Shown here piece after piece: positions 1-7,880 of a stretch of DNA of 63,946 nt. The notes beneath the pieces are model-generated. The model ran no database searches. It had not been told where the DNA came from and saw only the letters and a list, made by a program, of their open reading frames with translations. The position numbers and the translations under genes were made by a program. Position 1 is the first letter of the stretch. Each line of letters starts with the position of its first letter. The DNA is from Clostridia bacterium (GTDB lineage: Bacteria > Bacillota > Clostridia > Oscillospirales > Acutalibacteraceae). The stretch covers positions 1 to 63,946 of the forward strand of contig JAFQMC010000002.1 in assembly GCA_017421045.1 (NCBI GenBank). The letters run 5' to 3'.

Positions 1-30
1 GGGGGTGCAAATTGGGTTTAAGGGGGTGCA
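1..30. repeat. Two direct copies of GGGGGTGCA at the window edge
   Basis: The nonamer GGGGGTGCA occurs at 1-9 and again at 22-30, a 21-bp period, immediately beyond the stop codon of the first gene. It may be the end of a mobile element or a regulatory repeat cut by the window edge. Its nature cannot be decided from what is visible. Confidence 0.4.
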
Positions 31-363
31 TTATGCATCGCACTCACCCAACAAATCAGGATTTAAGACCTTAAGTATAGTAGCATATCCCACGATTTTT
101 GCGCCTTCTTGGATATTGATCTTCTTGCCTACCCACAGACAATGTGGATAAGCCTCAGGAGTAATAAAGGTGATTGTGCCTTTTGCCGTGCCATTCGGAG
201 GGATAGTTTGAACGTCGTAATAGTGGTGAACGCCAGTTGTTAAATAATTGCCAGTTACCAAATGATGAGGGCGATAACCATCAGCGGCAGGATTTTTCCT
301 GCTTCCGTTAAATTCAAACAGAACTTCAACATCTGCCTTTTGATCAAAAATTGTTTTTTCCAT
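31..363 (-). CDS. Small EF-Tu beta-barrel-like protein (110 aa)
   Basis: The product is a short, soluble protein with no signal peptide or membrane segment. The segment about residues 75-105 (GKKINIQEGAKIVGYATILK) resembles the last strands of the C-terminal beta-barrel of EF-Tu/EF-1A, where an R/K-I-x-E-G-x-x-x-V-G pattern is typical. There is no GTPase domain, so this is an orphan barrel rather than a translation factor. The start is the ATG at 363, preceded by GGCGGTGAT. A TATAAT lies at 384-389. The tRNA-Ser pair lies just upstream on the same strand, separated by a strong terminator. The fold assignment is a pattern match by eye and the function is unknown. Confidence 0.65.
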   Translation of the reverse strand: MEKTIFDQKADVEVLFEFNGSRKNPAADGYRPHHLVTGNYLTTGVHHYYDVQTIPPNGTAKGTITFITPEAYPHCLWVGKKINIQEGAKIVGYATILKVLNPDLLGECDA

Positions 364-383
364 ACGATCACCGCCTTTTCTCC

Positions 384-412
384 ATTATACTACAAAAAGA
401 AAATAACCGCAA
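384..412 (-). promoter_or_regulatory. Candidate sigma-A promoter for the EF-Tu-barrel-like gene
   Basis: On the minus strand TATAAT (389-384) lies 17 bp downstream of TTGCGG (412-407). The -35 box falls inside the downstream arm of the tRNA terminator stem. The -10 is perfect, while the -35 is only a partial match. Confidence 0.4.
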
Positions 413-435
413 CTTGTATCAAAGTTGCGGTTATT
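393..435 (-). terminator. Intrinsic terminator of the tRNA-Ser unit
   Basis: A 14-bp perfect stem (402-415 with 422-435, core AACCGCAACTT) and a six-base loop are followed on the minus strand by TTCTTTTTG. It begins four bases after the CCA end of the tRNA-Ser(GCU) gene. Confidence 0.85.
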
Positions 436-438
436 CTT

Positions 439-528
439 TGGCGGAGGACAAGAGATTCGAACTCTCGCGCCGGTTACCCGACCTACTCCCTTAGCAGGGG
501 AGCCTCTTCACCACTTGAGTAATCCTCC
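439..528 (-). tRNA. tRNA-Ser (anticodon GCU)
   Basis: The acceptor stem pairs GGAGGAT (528-522) with GTCCTCC, followed by discriminator G and an encoded CCA (441-439). The T-loop GTTCGAATC is present, along with a long variable arm typical of class II tRNAs. The anticodon loop reads CTGCTAA, giving anticodon GCU for AGC/AGU serine codons. The length is 90 nt. Confidence 0.95.
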
Positions 529-568
529 GAATGTTGGTGAACTTATATAAAAAATATTGAGAACTTGT

Positions 569-657
569 TGGCGGAGAGGAAGGGATTCGAACCCTTGGTA
601 CCTTTCGGTATCACTAGTTTTCAAGACTAGCTCCTTAAACCGCTCGGACACCTCTCC
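569..657 (-). tRNA. tRNA-Ser (anticodon UGA)
   Basis: The acceptor stem pairs GGAGAGG (657-651) with CCTCTCC, with an encoded CCA end at 571-569, a long variable arm and a GTTCGAATC T-loop. The anticodon loop CTTGAAA gives UGA, reading UCN serine codons. It lies 40 nt upstream of the other tRNA-Ser in the same orientation, so the two are probably one transcript. Confidence 0.95.
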
Positions 658-732
658 GTTTCGTACAAGTTGTATTTTAACACAACCAAATACTGTTGTC
701 AATAGAATTTCTTCTATGAAATTCATTTTTTG

Positions 733-778
733 ATATCCCGATAGTGACAAATGTGCCTTTGAAATTGTATCGGGATAT
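733..778. repeat. Perfect 11-bp inverted repeat overlapping the GNAT promoter
   Basis: ATATCCCGATA (733-743) is repeated in reverse complement as TATCGGGATAT (768-778), with a 24-bp spacer. The right arm covers the -35 box and part of the spacer of the promoter at 765-793. There is no T-tract after it, so an operator is more likely than a terminator. Confidence 0.6.
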
Positions 779-793
779 AATCTATGTTATAAT
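765..793 (+). promoter_or_regulatory. Sigma-A promoter of the GNAT gene
   Basis: TTGTAT (765-770) and TATAAT (788-793) are 17 bp apart, 44 bp before the ATG. The -35 overlaps the right arm of the inverted repeat at 733-778. Confidence 0.6.
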
Positions 794-836
794 ATAATTA
801 TAAGTATTATTATTCATTATATAAGAAGGTGGATAT

Positions 837-1358
837 ATGAAACGGATAAAACCAGAACAGTTTTCTGAGGCTTACAAACTTCTTGAAAGAGCCTTTGTCC
901 CTGCAGAGTTAAAAACCCTTGAAAGACTTCTTGAGGAATTTCTGAGCAATAAGCTTGAGATTTACGGACACTTTCAAAACGAAATACTATGCGGAGTTAT
1001 GACAGTATGGTCCCTTGGGAACGGATTCATATTTATAGAGAATTTTGCTGTAAGTGAGGATATGAGAGGTCAGGGTATCGGCACAGGGATGCTCAATGAG
1101 ATTTCTGACCTGCTCTCCCCTGAGAGGATTTTGCTCGAAGTTGAAACACCTGACTGTGAAAATAAGCTAAGACGGGTGAAGTTTTATGAACGCAACGGCT
1201 TTGTGCTCAGTGAGTATGGATATACACAGCCGGCACTCCGTAAAAACTGTGAGCCGGTGGAGCTTAGAATAATGTATAAGGGTAAAACAATCAACGAAAA
1301 AGATTTCAAAGATGTAAACATTTCCATATTCAGAGCTGTTTACTCGCTGAATATTTAA
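837..1358 (+). CDS. GNAT-family N-acetyltransferase
   Basis: The product is a 173-residue protein of the Gcn5-related acetyltransferase superfamily, which transfers an acetyl group from acetyl-CoA to an amine. The acetyl-CoA pyrophosphate-binding motif is visible as RGQGIGTGM (about residues 80-88), preceded by the FIENFAVSEDMR strand and followed by LLEVETP and the FYERNGF motif typical of the family. The ATG at 837 is preceded by AAGAAGGTGG. The substrate cannot be told from the sequence. The gene stands alone with its own promoter, and an 11-bp inverted repeat over its -35 suggests dedicated control. Confidence 0.9.
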   Translation: MKRIKPEQFSEAYKLLERAFVPAELKTLERLLEEFLSNKLEIYGHFQNEILCGVMTVWSLGNGFIFIENFAVSEDMRGQGIGTGMLNEISDLLSPERILLEVETPDCENKLRRVKFYERNGFVLSEYGYTQPALRKNCEPVELRIMYKGKTINEKDFKDVNISIFRAVYSLNI

Positions 1359-1530
1359 AAGCATTTCTCAATACACAACCGAAGATATACGCCGAAACCC
1401 CCATAAACACAGGCTTTTCAGTTACAAATGGTTACATAGTCTGTTAATTCAAGATTTTGTATATATTGTATAAAATTACCTCATTATTACTATATTTATT
1501 GTTTTCTTGGAACTTTTCTTCAAAAAAGGG
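1359..1530. other. A+T-rich intergenic stretch
   Basis: Together with the leader that follows, about 300 bp lack a gene between the GNAT and NlpC/P60 genes. I see no tRNA, repeat array or convincing open frame in this part. The functional signals are in the second half (promoter at 1531). Confidence 0.6.
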
Positions 1531-1559
1531 TTGAAATAGCAAAGAGTACGTGTTATAAT
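1531..1559 (+). promoter_or_regulatory. Sigma-A promoter of the NlpC/P60 gene
   Basis: TTGAAA (1531-1536) and TATAAT (1554-1559) have an ideal 17-bp spacer. Transcription starting near 1566 would give a leader of almost 100 nt before the ATG at 1663. Confidence 0.85.
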
Positions 1560-1620
1560 GTTTACAAAGTTGTAACTAAGGTACTTATTTTGTAATCAAC
1601 ATTTCGCCTATTTGGCTGGT

Positions 1621-1637
1621 GCGGCAGAAGTTGCCGC
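1621..1637 (+). other. Leader hairpin before the NlpC/P60 gene
   Basis: GCGGCA (1621-1626) can pair with TGCCGC (1632-1637) over a five-base loop, eight bases before the Shine-Dalgarno TTGGAGGT (1645-1652). It may stabilise the mRNA or tune initiation. I could not match the leader to a known riboswitch. Confidence 0.45.
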
Positions 1638-1662
1638 TATATTTTTGGAGGTATTTTATATT

Positions 1663-3225
1663 ATGCTTAGAGCTAAGAAGTTTATTTCTCTTTTCCTGAT
1701 ACTTGCGGTTATTGCTACTTGTGCACTGGCAGGCGCCGGCACTTTCTCTGCTGCAGGTACAGGTATCGGACTTGCTGAACACGCACTCAATGCTTATTTC
1801 AGCGGTTGGAGATATGTATACGGCGGTGCATCTGCAGGTGCAGTTGACTGCTCCGGTCTTATCTATATGTATGCAGGCGGTATCCGTACCGCAAACGCAC
1901 AGTGCTACAACGCTCCTGTAAGCGGTTATGTTTCATCAGGCGTTCCCAACATCCACGGTCTGGGTCTCTGGAGAGACGGCCACGTTGGTGTATACGTTGG
2001 TAACGGCATGGCTGTTGACGCAAGAGGTGCTGCATACGGCGTTAAATATCAGGAGGTCGCAAGTAAGTGGACCAAGTGGTTCAAGGTTGGTGGTGTCTCC
2101 TACCCCACTAACGGTTGGGAATATTACAACGGCGACTACTACTATTATAAGAACGGTGAGTACCTCACAGGTACAACCGTCACTGTTGACGGCATAACCT
2201 ACACCCTCAGCTCCAGCGGTGCTTGCACAACAACACCTGCTAACACAAGCGGTATTGCAAGCAGTTCAGGTTCGTCTTCTTCATCATCTTCCTCATCGTC
2301 CTCTTCATCTTCATCATCCAGTAATGTGATGAAGCTGGGTGTGAGCGGTGACAATGTTACAAAGCTTCAGAAGAGACTCATCAAGCTTGGCTTCTTGGAT
2401 GCAAGTGCAACAGGCTACTTCGGCGAGATGACTGAGGCAGCGGTTATTGCTTTCCAGAAGGCTGCAGGCCTTACTGCTGACGGTATTGCAGGTTCAGGTA
2501 CAACCAAGGCTCTCTATGCTGATTCAGCTCCTTCGGCTTCCACCACACAGGAATCTGCTTCAAACGAGACATCAACAGAGACAGAGAGTACAACTACCGA
2601 GGAGACCACAACTCCTGAGGATACAACTCCCGATACTTACACAAACGGTACATTCCACGACAATGTTTACAAAATTCAGAAAGAGCTTGCAACTCTCGGA
2701 TATTTCAATCAGGAAGCTACAGGCTACTACGGTGAAATCACAGAGTCTGCGGTTGTTAAGTTCCAGCTTGAGAATGGTCTGAGCACCACAGGTGATGTGG
2801 ACGAGCTTACCTATGCAACACTTTTCAGTAACACAGCTCTTGAGAATCCTTACACTGAGGATGAAAAGGTTGAGGAAGTATCCGCTCCTGTTGCTGAAGA
2901 AAGCACCACAGAGGATACTACGGAGGCAGCTGCAGAGACAGCTACTGTCCCCTCTGCTACAACATCTCTCTCTACAGTTTCTGCAACTGAGGCTACAGAC
3001 ATCGTTCTGAAGTCTGCACAGCTTGCTTCCAAGGCACTCGAAGGTGTTGACCTTCAGATTGAAGATGCAGGTTCATCTTCATCAGGCAACGGCTCTTTCA
3101 TTGCATGGTTGATTGTTATGGTTGTATTCATGGCAACAGCGTTCTGGCTTGTATTCTCCTCTGAGAAGAAAAAGAAGAAGGCTCGCTATGAGAGAATCAA
3201 AGCAAGAGCCAACAGAAGATGGTAA
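1663..3225 (+). CDS. Membrane-tethered NlpC/P60 peptidoglycan hydrolase with two peptidoglycan-binding domains
   Basis: The likely role is to cut peptide bonds in peptidoglycan outside the cell. From the ATG at 1663 (Shine-Dalgarno TTGGAGGT) the protein has 520 residues. In order it shows an N-terminal signal segment, an NlpC/P60 domain (about 30-140; catalytic Cys in VDCSGL, His in GHVGVYVG), a tyrosine-rich segment, a pure serine tract, a PG_binding_1 domain, a Thr/Glu-rich linker, a second PG_binding_1 domain, another acidic linker, and a C-terminal membrane helix followed by a lysine/arginine-rich tail. The C-terminal helix implies the enzyme stays on the membrane and reaches into the wall. 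An upstream in-frame TTG at 1612 lacks a ribosome site and was not chosen. Substrate specificity is not visible. Confidence 0.9.
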   Translation: MLRAKKFISLFLILAVIATCALAGAGTFSAAGTGIGLAEHALNAYFSGWRYVYGGASAGAVDCSGLIYMYAGGIRTANAQCYNAPVSGYVSSGVPNIHGLGLWRDGHVGVYVGNGMAVDARGAAYGVKYQEVASKWTKWFKVGGVSYPTNGWEYYNGDYYYYKNGEYLTGTTVTVDGITYTLSSSGACTTTPANTSGIASSSGSSSSSSSSSSSSSSSSSNVMKLGVSGDNVTKLQKRLIKLGFLDASATGYFGEMTEAAVIAFQKAAGLTADGIAGSGTTKALYADSAPSASTTQESASNETSTETESTTTEETTTPEDTTPDTYTNGTFHDNVYKIQKELATLGYFNQEATGYYGEITESAVVKFQLENGLSTTGDVDELTYATLFSNTALENPYTEDEKVEEVSAPVAEESTTEDTTEAAAETATVPSATTSLSTVSATEATDIVLKSAQLASKALEGVDLQIEDAGSSSSGNGSFIAWLIVMVVFMATAFWLVFSSEKKKKKARYERIKARANRRW

Positions 3226-3238
3226 TCCGATAAACTTA

Positions 3239-3270
3239 CCGCCTATCCGTTATGGATAGGCGGTTTCTTT
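3239..3270 (+). terminator. Terminator of the NlpC/P60 gene
   Basis: CCGCCTATCC (3239-3248) pairs with GGATAGGCGG (3254-3263) over a five-base loop, followed by TTTCTTT. Confidence 0.9.
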
Positions 3271-3304
3271 GTGCCTATGTTATTTTCAATTATACGCAAC
3301 ACGC

Positions 3305-3334
3305 AAAAAATCCGCTGTGATTTCTCACAGCGGA
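3305..3334 (-). terminator. Terminator of tyrS-mscL
   Basis: On the minus strand TCCGCTGTGA pairs with TCACAGCGGA (3334-3311) and is followed by a run of T (3310-3305). It lies 19 bp beyond the mscL stop and faces the plus-strand terminator. Confidence 0.9.
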
Positions 3335-3352
3335 TAATTAATATTTCTGAAA

Positions 3353-3820
3353 TCAGGAATCAAGCTCGGATGTACAATGGGGACAACGAGTCGCCTTGAC
3401 ATCAATCTCAGTACAGCAATAAGGACATTTCTTGGTGGTAGGAGCTTCTTCCTCTTTCTCCTTTTTGGGAGCTAAATCCTTAATCTTTGCGATACCCTTT
3501 ACAAGAAGGAATACGACAAATGCAAGAATCAGGAAGTAGATAACAGCAGAAATGAAGTTTCCGTAGCAGAAGGTTGCAACTCCTGCTTCTTTGAGTGCTG
3601 CCATGTTATTCTCTACACCCTCGGGAATCTCGCCCAAAACTATGTACCAGCTTGAAAAATCCATACCGCCTGTAATAAGCGAAATGAAAGGCATAATTAC
3701 GTCATCAACCAGCGACTTGATGATTCCCTGGAAAGCGGCACCGATAACAACACCGACTGCCATGTCCATTACATTACCCTTGGAAATGAATTCCTTGAAC
3801 TCTAAGAAAAACTTTTTCAT
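3353..3820 (-). CDS. mscL: Large-conductance mechanosensitive channel MscL with zinc-ribbon tail
   Basis: This is a membrane-tension-gated channel that releases solutes on osmotic downshock. The 155-residue product begins MKKFFLEFKEFISKGNVMDM, and the gate-forming first helix carries VGVVIGAAFQGIIKSL, both diagnostic of MscL. A second helix spans about 90-112. The C-terminal end carries two CxxC-type pairs (CPYCC and CPHC), a metal-binding ribbon seen in many clostridial MscL proteins and absent from the E. coli one. The Shine-Dalgarno AAGGAGG precedes the ATG at good spacing. It lies 15 bp after tyrS and probably shares its transcript. Confidence 0.97.
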   Translation of the reverse strand: MKKFFLEFKEFISKGNVMDMAVGVVIGAAFQGIIKSLVDDVIMPFISLITGGMDFSSWYIVLGEIPEGVENNMAALKEAGVATFCYGNFISAVIYFLILAFVVFLLVKGIAKIKDLAPKKEKEEEAPTTKKCPYCCTEIDVKATRCPHCTSELDS

Positions 3821-3835
3821 GAGAGAGCCTCCTTA

Positions 3836-5104
3836 TTATTTTGTATAGACAGCCTTATGAAATACTTTCTTACCCTTTTTGATTACAACATAACCCTTGG
3901 AGAAATCTTCCTCTGTGAGCGATGCGAACATATCTGTTACCTTCTCGTCATCGAGAGCAACACCGCCCTGCTGAATGAGACGCTTTGCCTCACCCTTGGA
4001 AGCAGCAAGCTTGCACTTTACAAGAATATCCTGAACTGTAATCTTGCCATCTGCAAAATCATCTGCGCAAAGATCTGTGGAAGGCATATTCTCAATATCT
4101 CCGCCTGTTGTGAAGAGTGCTCTTGCGGTAGCCTGAGCCTTCTGTGCCTCTTCCTCGCCGTGGATAAGCTTTGTAACCTCAAATGCAAGAATCTCTTTGA
4201 CCTTATTGATTTCACTTCCCTCACACTTTGAAAGCTCCTCGATATAGTCAAGGGGCAGGAATGTGAGCATTTTCATACACTTGATAACATCAGCATCGTC
4301 AACGTTTCTCCAATACTGATAGAAATCGTAAGGTGATGTCTTCTCGGGATCGAGCCAGAGGGCACCCTTCTCGGTCTTGCCCATTTTCTTGCCTTCGGAA
4401 GTAAGCAGAAGTGAGCAGGTGAAGGCATTGACCTTTGTGGTCTCGGGTACGGGATTGCCGGTTTCCTCAGACTCCTTTGCGGCAATACGGCGGATAAGCT
4501 CAACACCGCCTATCATATTGCTCCACTGGTCATCGCCACCAAGCTCCATCATACAGCCGTACTCCTGATTGAGCACATAGAAGTCGTAGCTCTGCATAAG
4601 CATATAGTTAAGCTCAAAGAATGTGAGACCTCTCTCCATTCTCTGCTTGTAGCACTCTGCGGCAAGCATCTTGGAGATGGTGAAGTGAACACCGACCTTC
4701 TTGATGAAATCAATATAGTTCAGGTCAAGGAGCCAGTCAGCGTTGTTCACAGCAATAGCCTTACCATCTGAAAAATCAATAAGACGTGACATCTGGGTTT
4801 TGAAGCATTCAACGTTATGATTGATATCATCCATTGTCAGCATCTTTCTCATATCACTTTTTCCGGAGGGATCGCCGATTACACCTGTGCCGCCGCCAAA
4901 GAGTGCAATGGGAACATGGCCTGCACGCTGAAGGTGTGACATAAGAATAATCGGAATAAAGTGACCGATGTGCAGGGAATCAGCTGTAGGGTCGAAGCCT
5001 ACATAAAAACGCACGGGACCTGCATCCAGCTGTTTGCGGATTTCCTCTTCGTTTGTGCACTGGGCAATAATGCCACGTGCTTTCAGTTCGTCAAAAACGT
5101 TCAT
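3836..5104 (-). CDS. tyrS: Tyrosyl-tRNA synthetase
   Basis: This class I synthetase charges tRNA-Tyr with tyrosine in the cytoplasm. The ATP-binding HIGH motif is HIGHF in the LHIGHFIP segment (about residue 48), and the KMSKS counterpart is KMGKTEKG. The tyrosine pocket residues YDFYVLNQ and GGDDQWSN are present, and a C-terminal S4-type RNA-binding domain starts near residue 350. I prefer the second ATG at 5104 over the one at 5113, because AAAGGA sits nine bases before it but directly abuts the first. The expected T-box leader of many Firmicute tyrS genes was not found in the short upstream gap. Confidence 0.97.
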   Translation of the reverse strand: MNVFDELKARGIIAQCTNEEEIRKQLDAGPVRFYVGFDPTADSLHIGHFIPIILMSHLQRAGHVPIALFGGGTGVIGDPSGKSDMRKMLTMDDINHNVECFKTQMSRLIDFSDGKAIAVNNADWLLDLNYIDFIKKVGVHFTISKMLAAECYKQRMERGLTFFELNYMLMQSYDFYVLNQEYGCMMELGGDDQWSNMIGGVELIRRIAAKESEETGNPVPETTKVNAFTCSLLLTSEGKKMGKTEKGALWLDPEKTSPYDFYQYWRNVDDADVIKCMKMLTFLPLDYIEELSKCEGSEINKVKEILAFEVTKLIHGEEEAQKAQATARALFTTGGDIENMPSTDLCADDFADGKITVQDILVKCKLAASKGEAKRLIQQGGVALDDEKVTDMFASLTEEDFSKGYVVIKKGKKVFHKAVYTK

Positions 5105-5140
5105 TGGTATCATTCCTTTATCTGGATATTAATTACTGAA

Positions 5141-5172
5141 TAATAAAACAAGTATAAAACTATTTTATACTT
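5141..5172 (-). terminator. A+T-rich terminator after ftsK
   Basis: AAGTATAAAA can pair with the reverse-complement arm across 5172-5150 on the minus strand, followed by GTTTTATTA. The stem is A+T-rich and only moderately stable. Confidence 0.6.
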
Positions 5173-5196
5173 CGGTCAAGTATTTTTATATTTATC

Positions 5197-7818
5197 TTAT
5201 TCCCCGGTCAGGTTGTTGCGTTCAAGCCACTCCTGGTAGGTCATAAGAACTTCTCTGGGCTTAGCACCCTGATATGGGCCTACGATGCCCATTTTCTCCA
5301 TATCGTCAACCATTCTGCCTGCTCGGGCATAGCCGACTTTGAGGCGACGCTGAAGAAGAGACGTGGAGGCTTGTCCGGCGTCAATTACACATTTGATTGC
5401 CTCTTCCATCTTGGAGTCCAGCTCTACCCCATCGCCGTCATCGGAAGACTTGGAGTTTTTGTCCATATCCTCTGCGGCTATGCGACGGATTTTCTCCTCT
5501 ATCTCCTCGTTATACTGAGCACGATGCTGTTTCTTTATATAGCCGGTGACGCCCTCGATCTCGTCATCAGAAGCATAACAGCCCTGAACACGCATGGGCT
5601 TTGAAGCACCAACAGGTGAGAAGAGCATATCTCCCCGACCAATGAGGCTCTCTGCTCCGCCGAAGTCAAGGATGGTTCTGGAGTCGATGCTGGAACTCAC
5701 CTTGAGAGCGATTCGCGAGGGAATGTTTGCCTTGATAAGACCCGTGATAACATTAACGGTAGGTCTCTGGGTAGCAAGGACAAGGTGCATACCTGCGGCT
5801 CGAGCCATCTGTGCCAGACGGCAGATAGCATCTTCCACCTCTTTTGCGGCTACCATCATCAAATCTGCGAGCTCGTCGATGGCAATTACGATTCTGGGAA
5901 GCTTTTCCGTAGGAACAGGGAGTCCGTTGACTTCCATACAGACGTTTTCCTCAGCACCTTCATTCTCTTCTATGTACTTGATGTTGGACTCTACAAGGCT
6001 GTTGAATGAGAGGATGTCCTTGCAGTCATACTCAGAGAACATCTTGTATCGTTGCATCATCTCGGTAACTGCCCAGTTGAGAGCGCCTGCCGCCTTTTTA
6101 GCATCGGAAACAACAGGGATAAGCAGATGAGGCAGACCCTTGTATTTTGAAAATTCAACCATTTTGGGGTCGATAAGCAGGAGCTTTACCTCGTCGGGAG
6201 TTGCTCTGAAAAGGACACTCATAAGCAGTGAGTTCACGCACACAGATTTACCCGAACCCGTGGTACCTGCTATGAGCAAGTGAGGCATCTTGGCAAGGTC
6301 GGCAGTGACAATATTACCTGAGATATCCTTACCCAGAACGCAGGTCAGCTTGCTCTTTGCGTTGCGAAACTCTGCAGAGTCAATCAGCTCACGCATTGTG
6401 ACCATGCTGACATATTTATTGGGCACCTCGATACCCACGGCGGCTTTGCCGGGGATGGGTGCTTCGATACGGACACCCTCAGCCGCAAGGCTTAGAGCGA
6501 TGTCGTCAGAGAGGTTGGTAATCTTATTGATCTTAACACCCGGAGCAGGCTTCAGCTCGTATCGTGTAACAGAAGGTCCGCGGCAGATGTTATTGATTGC
6601 AACTTCTACACCGAAGCTCTTCAGGGTATCAATAAGCTTTGTTGCGTTCCCCTGAAGCTCCCGCATAGCTTCTTCATCGTTAGAATCAAAGGATTGCTTG
6701 AGTAGGCGTACCGGCGGGAAGGTATACTGAGGAGTTGACTTCTTCTCTTCCTTCTTTATCTCAGAGGCAACCGCCTCGGTCTCCTTGTCAATATCAACAG
6801 GAACCTCATCGGGATCAACCGCAACGGTTTCGGGGTCGGGTTGCTTTGCGCCCTTGGTCATCTTGGGTTTGCCTTTTGAACGGGAAATATCACGGGCAAC
6901 AATGGAAGCCTTCGTTGCATCGTCGCCGCTGTAATCCTCGTTTGCGATAAGGATGGAGCTTATGAGCTTTTCTGATGCATTTTCCGATGCGGCTGCTCCG
7001 TCGTCCTCGGTGATTACATCATCAGGTTTTGCAGCAGGGACGTTTGCAGGTTTTCCGTCGATGGTGATGGGAATATCAATTCTGCGGTCATCCTTATGCT
7101 TTGCACGTTTACGGGGCTTTTCATCCTCGAGAGGAGTGATACCGCTTTCGTTTTCTTCGTCCTGCTCTCTTTGTCTGGAATTTCTCAGTGCCGTCATCTG
7201 TCGCTTTGCAACATTTGCGATATCCACAAGCGAAATACCCGTGAGCAACATAAAGATAACAACTATTGCAAGAATAGCAATAAACTTAGGAATAAAGTTA
7301 TCGCCACAGAGTTTAATGAGTGGATAACCCAGCAGACAGCTGATGATTCCGCCGCCGATTCGTCCTGAATCTGCACTGGAATCAACGTACATCCGTGCCA
7401 TAGACTCGAAGAATCCCACATTCTTGTACTCGTCGGGCGCAAACATCAGAAAGAGCGAGGAGACCAGAAGGACAATCAAAACAGAAAGTATAATCTTTGT
7501 AGTGAGGCGGGATATGCGTTTTTCCTTTGCGGTCATAATCGCAAAGTATCCCAGGAGTATGGGTATCAGCACAAAACCGAAACCGAATACTCCGTACATA
7601 AATCCTCTCAGTCCGCTCCATACAGACTCACCGGGAAATATTACCAGCAACATCAGCACCACAGCAGAAGCAAGGAGAAGAATTGCTCTGGTCTGAGGAT
7701 TGAGTCCTTTCTTCGCTTGCTCCTGAGTTTGCTTTGAAGCTGTTGATTTTTTCTTTGTGGAGGTACCGCTGCTTCTCTTTGAAGCCGTGGTACGCTTTGT
7801 ACTTTTCTTTTCAGCCAA
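5197..7818 (-). CDS. ftsK: DNA translocase FtsK/SpoIIIE
   Basis: This is a membrane-anchored ATPase that pumps chromosomal DNA through the division or sporulation septum. The 873-residue product has a basic Ser/Thr/Lys N-terminus, four hydrophobic segments in about residues 40-200, a charged linker, and the translocase motor with Walker A GTTGSGKSV (about residue 519), Walker B IVIAIDELADLMM and the ATQRP motif. A C-terminal winged-helix gamma domain (SLLQRRLKVGYARA, GPYQGAKPREVL) recognises orienting DNA sequences. The start is a TTG at 7818 with GGGGGAT upstream, as no ATG fits. With dipicolinate and coat genes in the window, a SpoIIIE role during sporulation is likely, but FtsK and SpoIIIE cannot be separated by sequence alone. 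Confidence 0.96.
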   Translation of the reverse strand: MAEKKSTKRTTASKRSSGTSTKKKSTASKQTQEQAKKGLNPQTRAILLLASAVVLMLLVIFPGESVWSGLRGFMYGVFGFGFVLIPILLGYFAIMTAKEKRISRLTTKIILSVLIVLLVSSLFLMFAPDEYKNVGFFESMARMYVDSSADSGRIGGGIISCLLGYPLIKLCGDNFIPKFIAILAIVVIFMLLTGISLVDIANVAKRQMTALRNSRQREQDEENESGITPLEDEKPRKRAKHKDDRRIDIPITIDGKPANVPAAKPDDVITEDDGAAASENASEKLISSILIANEDYSGDDATKASIVARDISRSKGKPKMTKGAKQPDPETVAVDPDEVPVDIDKETEAVASEIKKEEKKSTPQYTFPPVRLLKQSFDSNDEEAMRELQGNATKLIDTLKSFGVEVAINNICRGPSVTRYELKPAPGVKINKITNLSDDIALSLAAEGVRIEAPIPGKAAVGIEVPNKYVSMVTMRELIDSAEFRNAKSKLTCVLGKDISGNIVTADLAKMPHLLIAGTTGSGKSVCVNSLLMSVLFRATPDEVKLLLIDPKMVEFSKYKGLPHLLIPVVSDAKKAAGALNWAVTEMMQRYKMFSEYDCKDILSFNSLVESNIKYIEENEGAEENVCMEVNGLPVPTEKLPRIVIAIDELADLMMVAAKEVEDAICRLAQMARAAGMHLVLATQRPTVNVITGLIKANIPSRIALKVSSSIDSRTILDFGGAESLIGRGDMLFSPVGASKPMRVQGCYASDDEIEGVTGYIKKQHRAQYNEEIEEKIRRIAAEDMDKNSKSSDDGDGVELDSKMEEAIKCVIDAGQASTSLLQRRLKVGYARAGRMVDDMEKMGIVGPYQGAKPREVLMTYQEWLERNNLTGE

Positions 7819-7880
7819 TGCCTATCCCCCGTTTAAATTTCCTTAAATATAAAAACTAATTCTTGTATATCAGATTAAAC

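Noticed and set aside
1560..1662. Leader of the NlpC/P60 gene considered as a c-di-AMP (ydaO) or c-di-GMP riboswitch
   Set aside because: It is too short and lacks the conserved cores; only a single 6-bp hairpin is visible.
1612..1662. N-terminal extension of the NlpC/P60 protein from TTG 1612
   Set aside because: No ribosome site at 1612, and TTGGAGGT is well placed for ATG 1663, which starts a normal signal peptide.
5105..5196. T-box leader expected before tyrS
   Set aside because: The gap is under 100 bp, contains only the ftsK terminator, and shows no T-box sequence.
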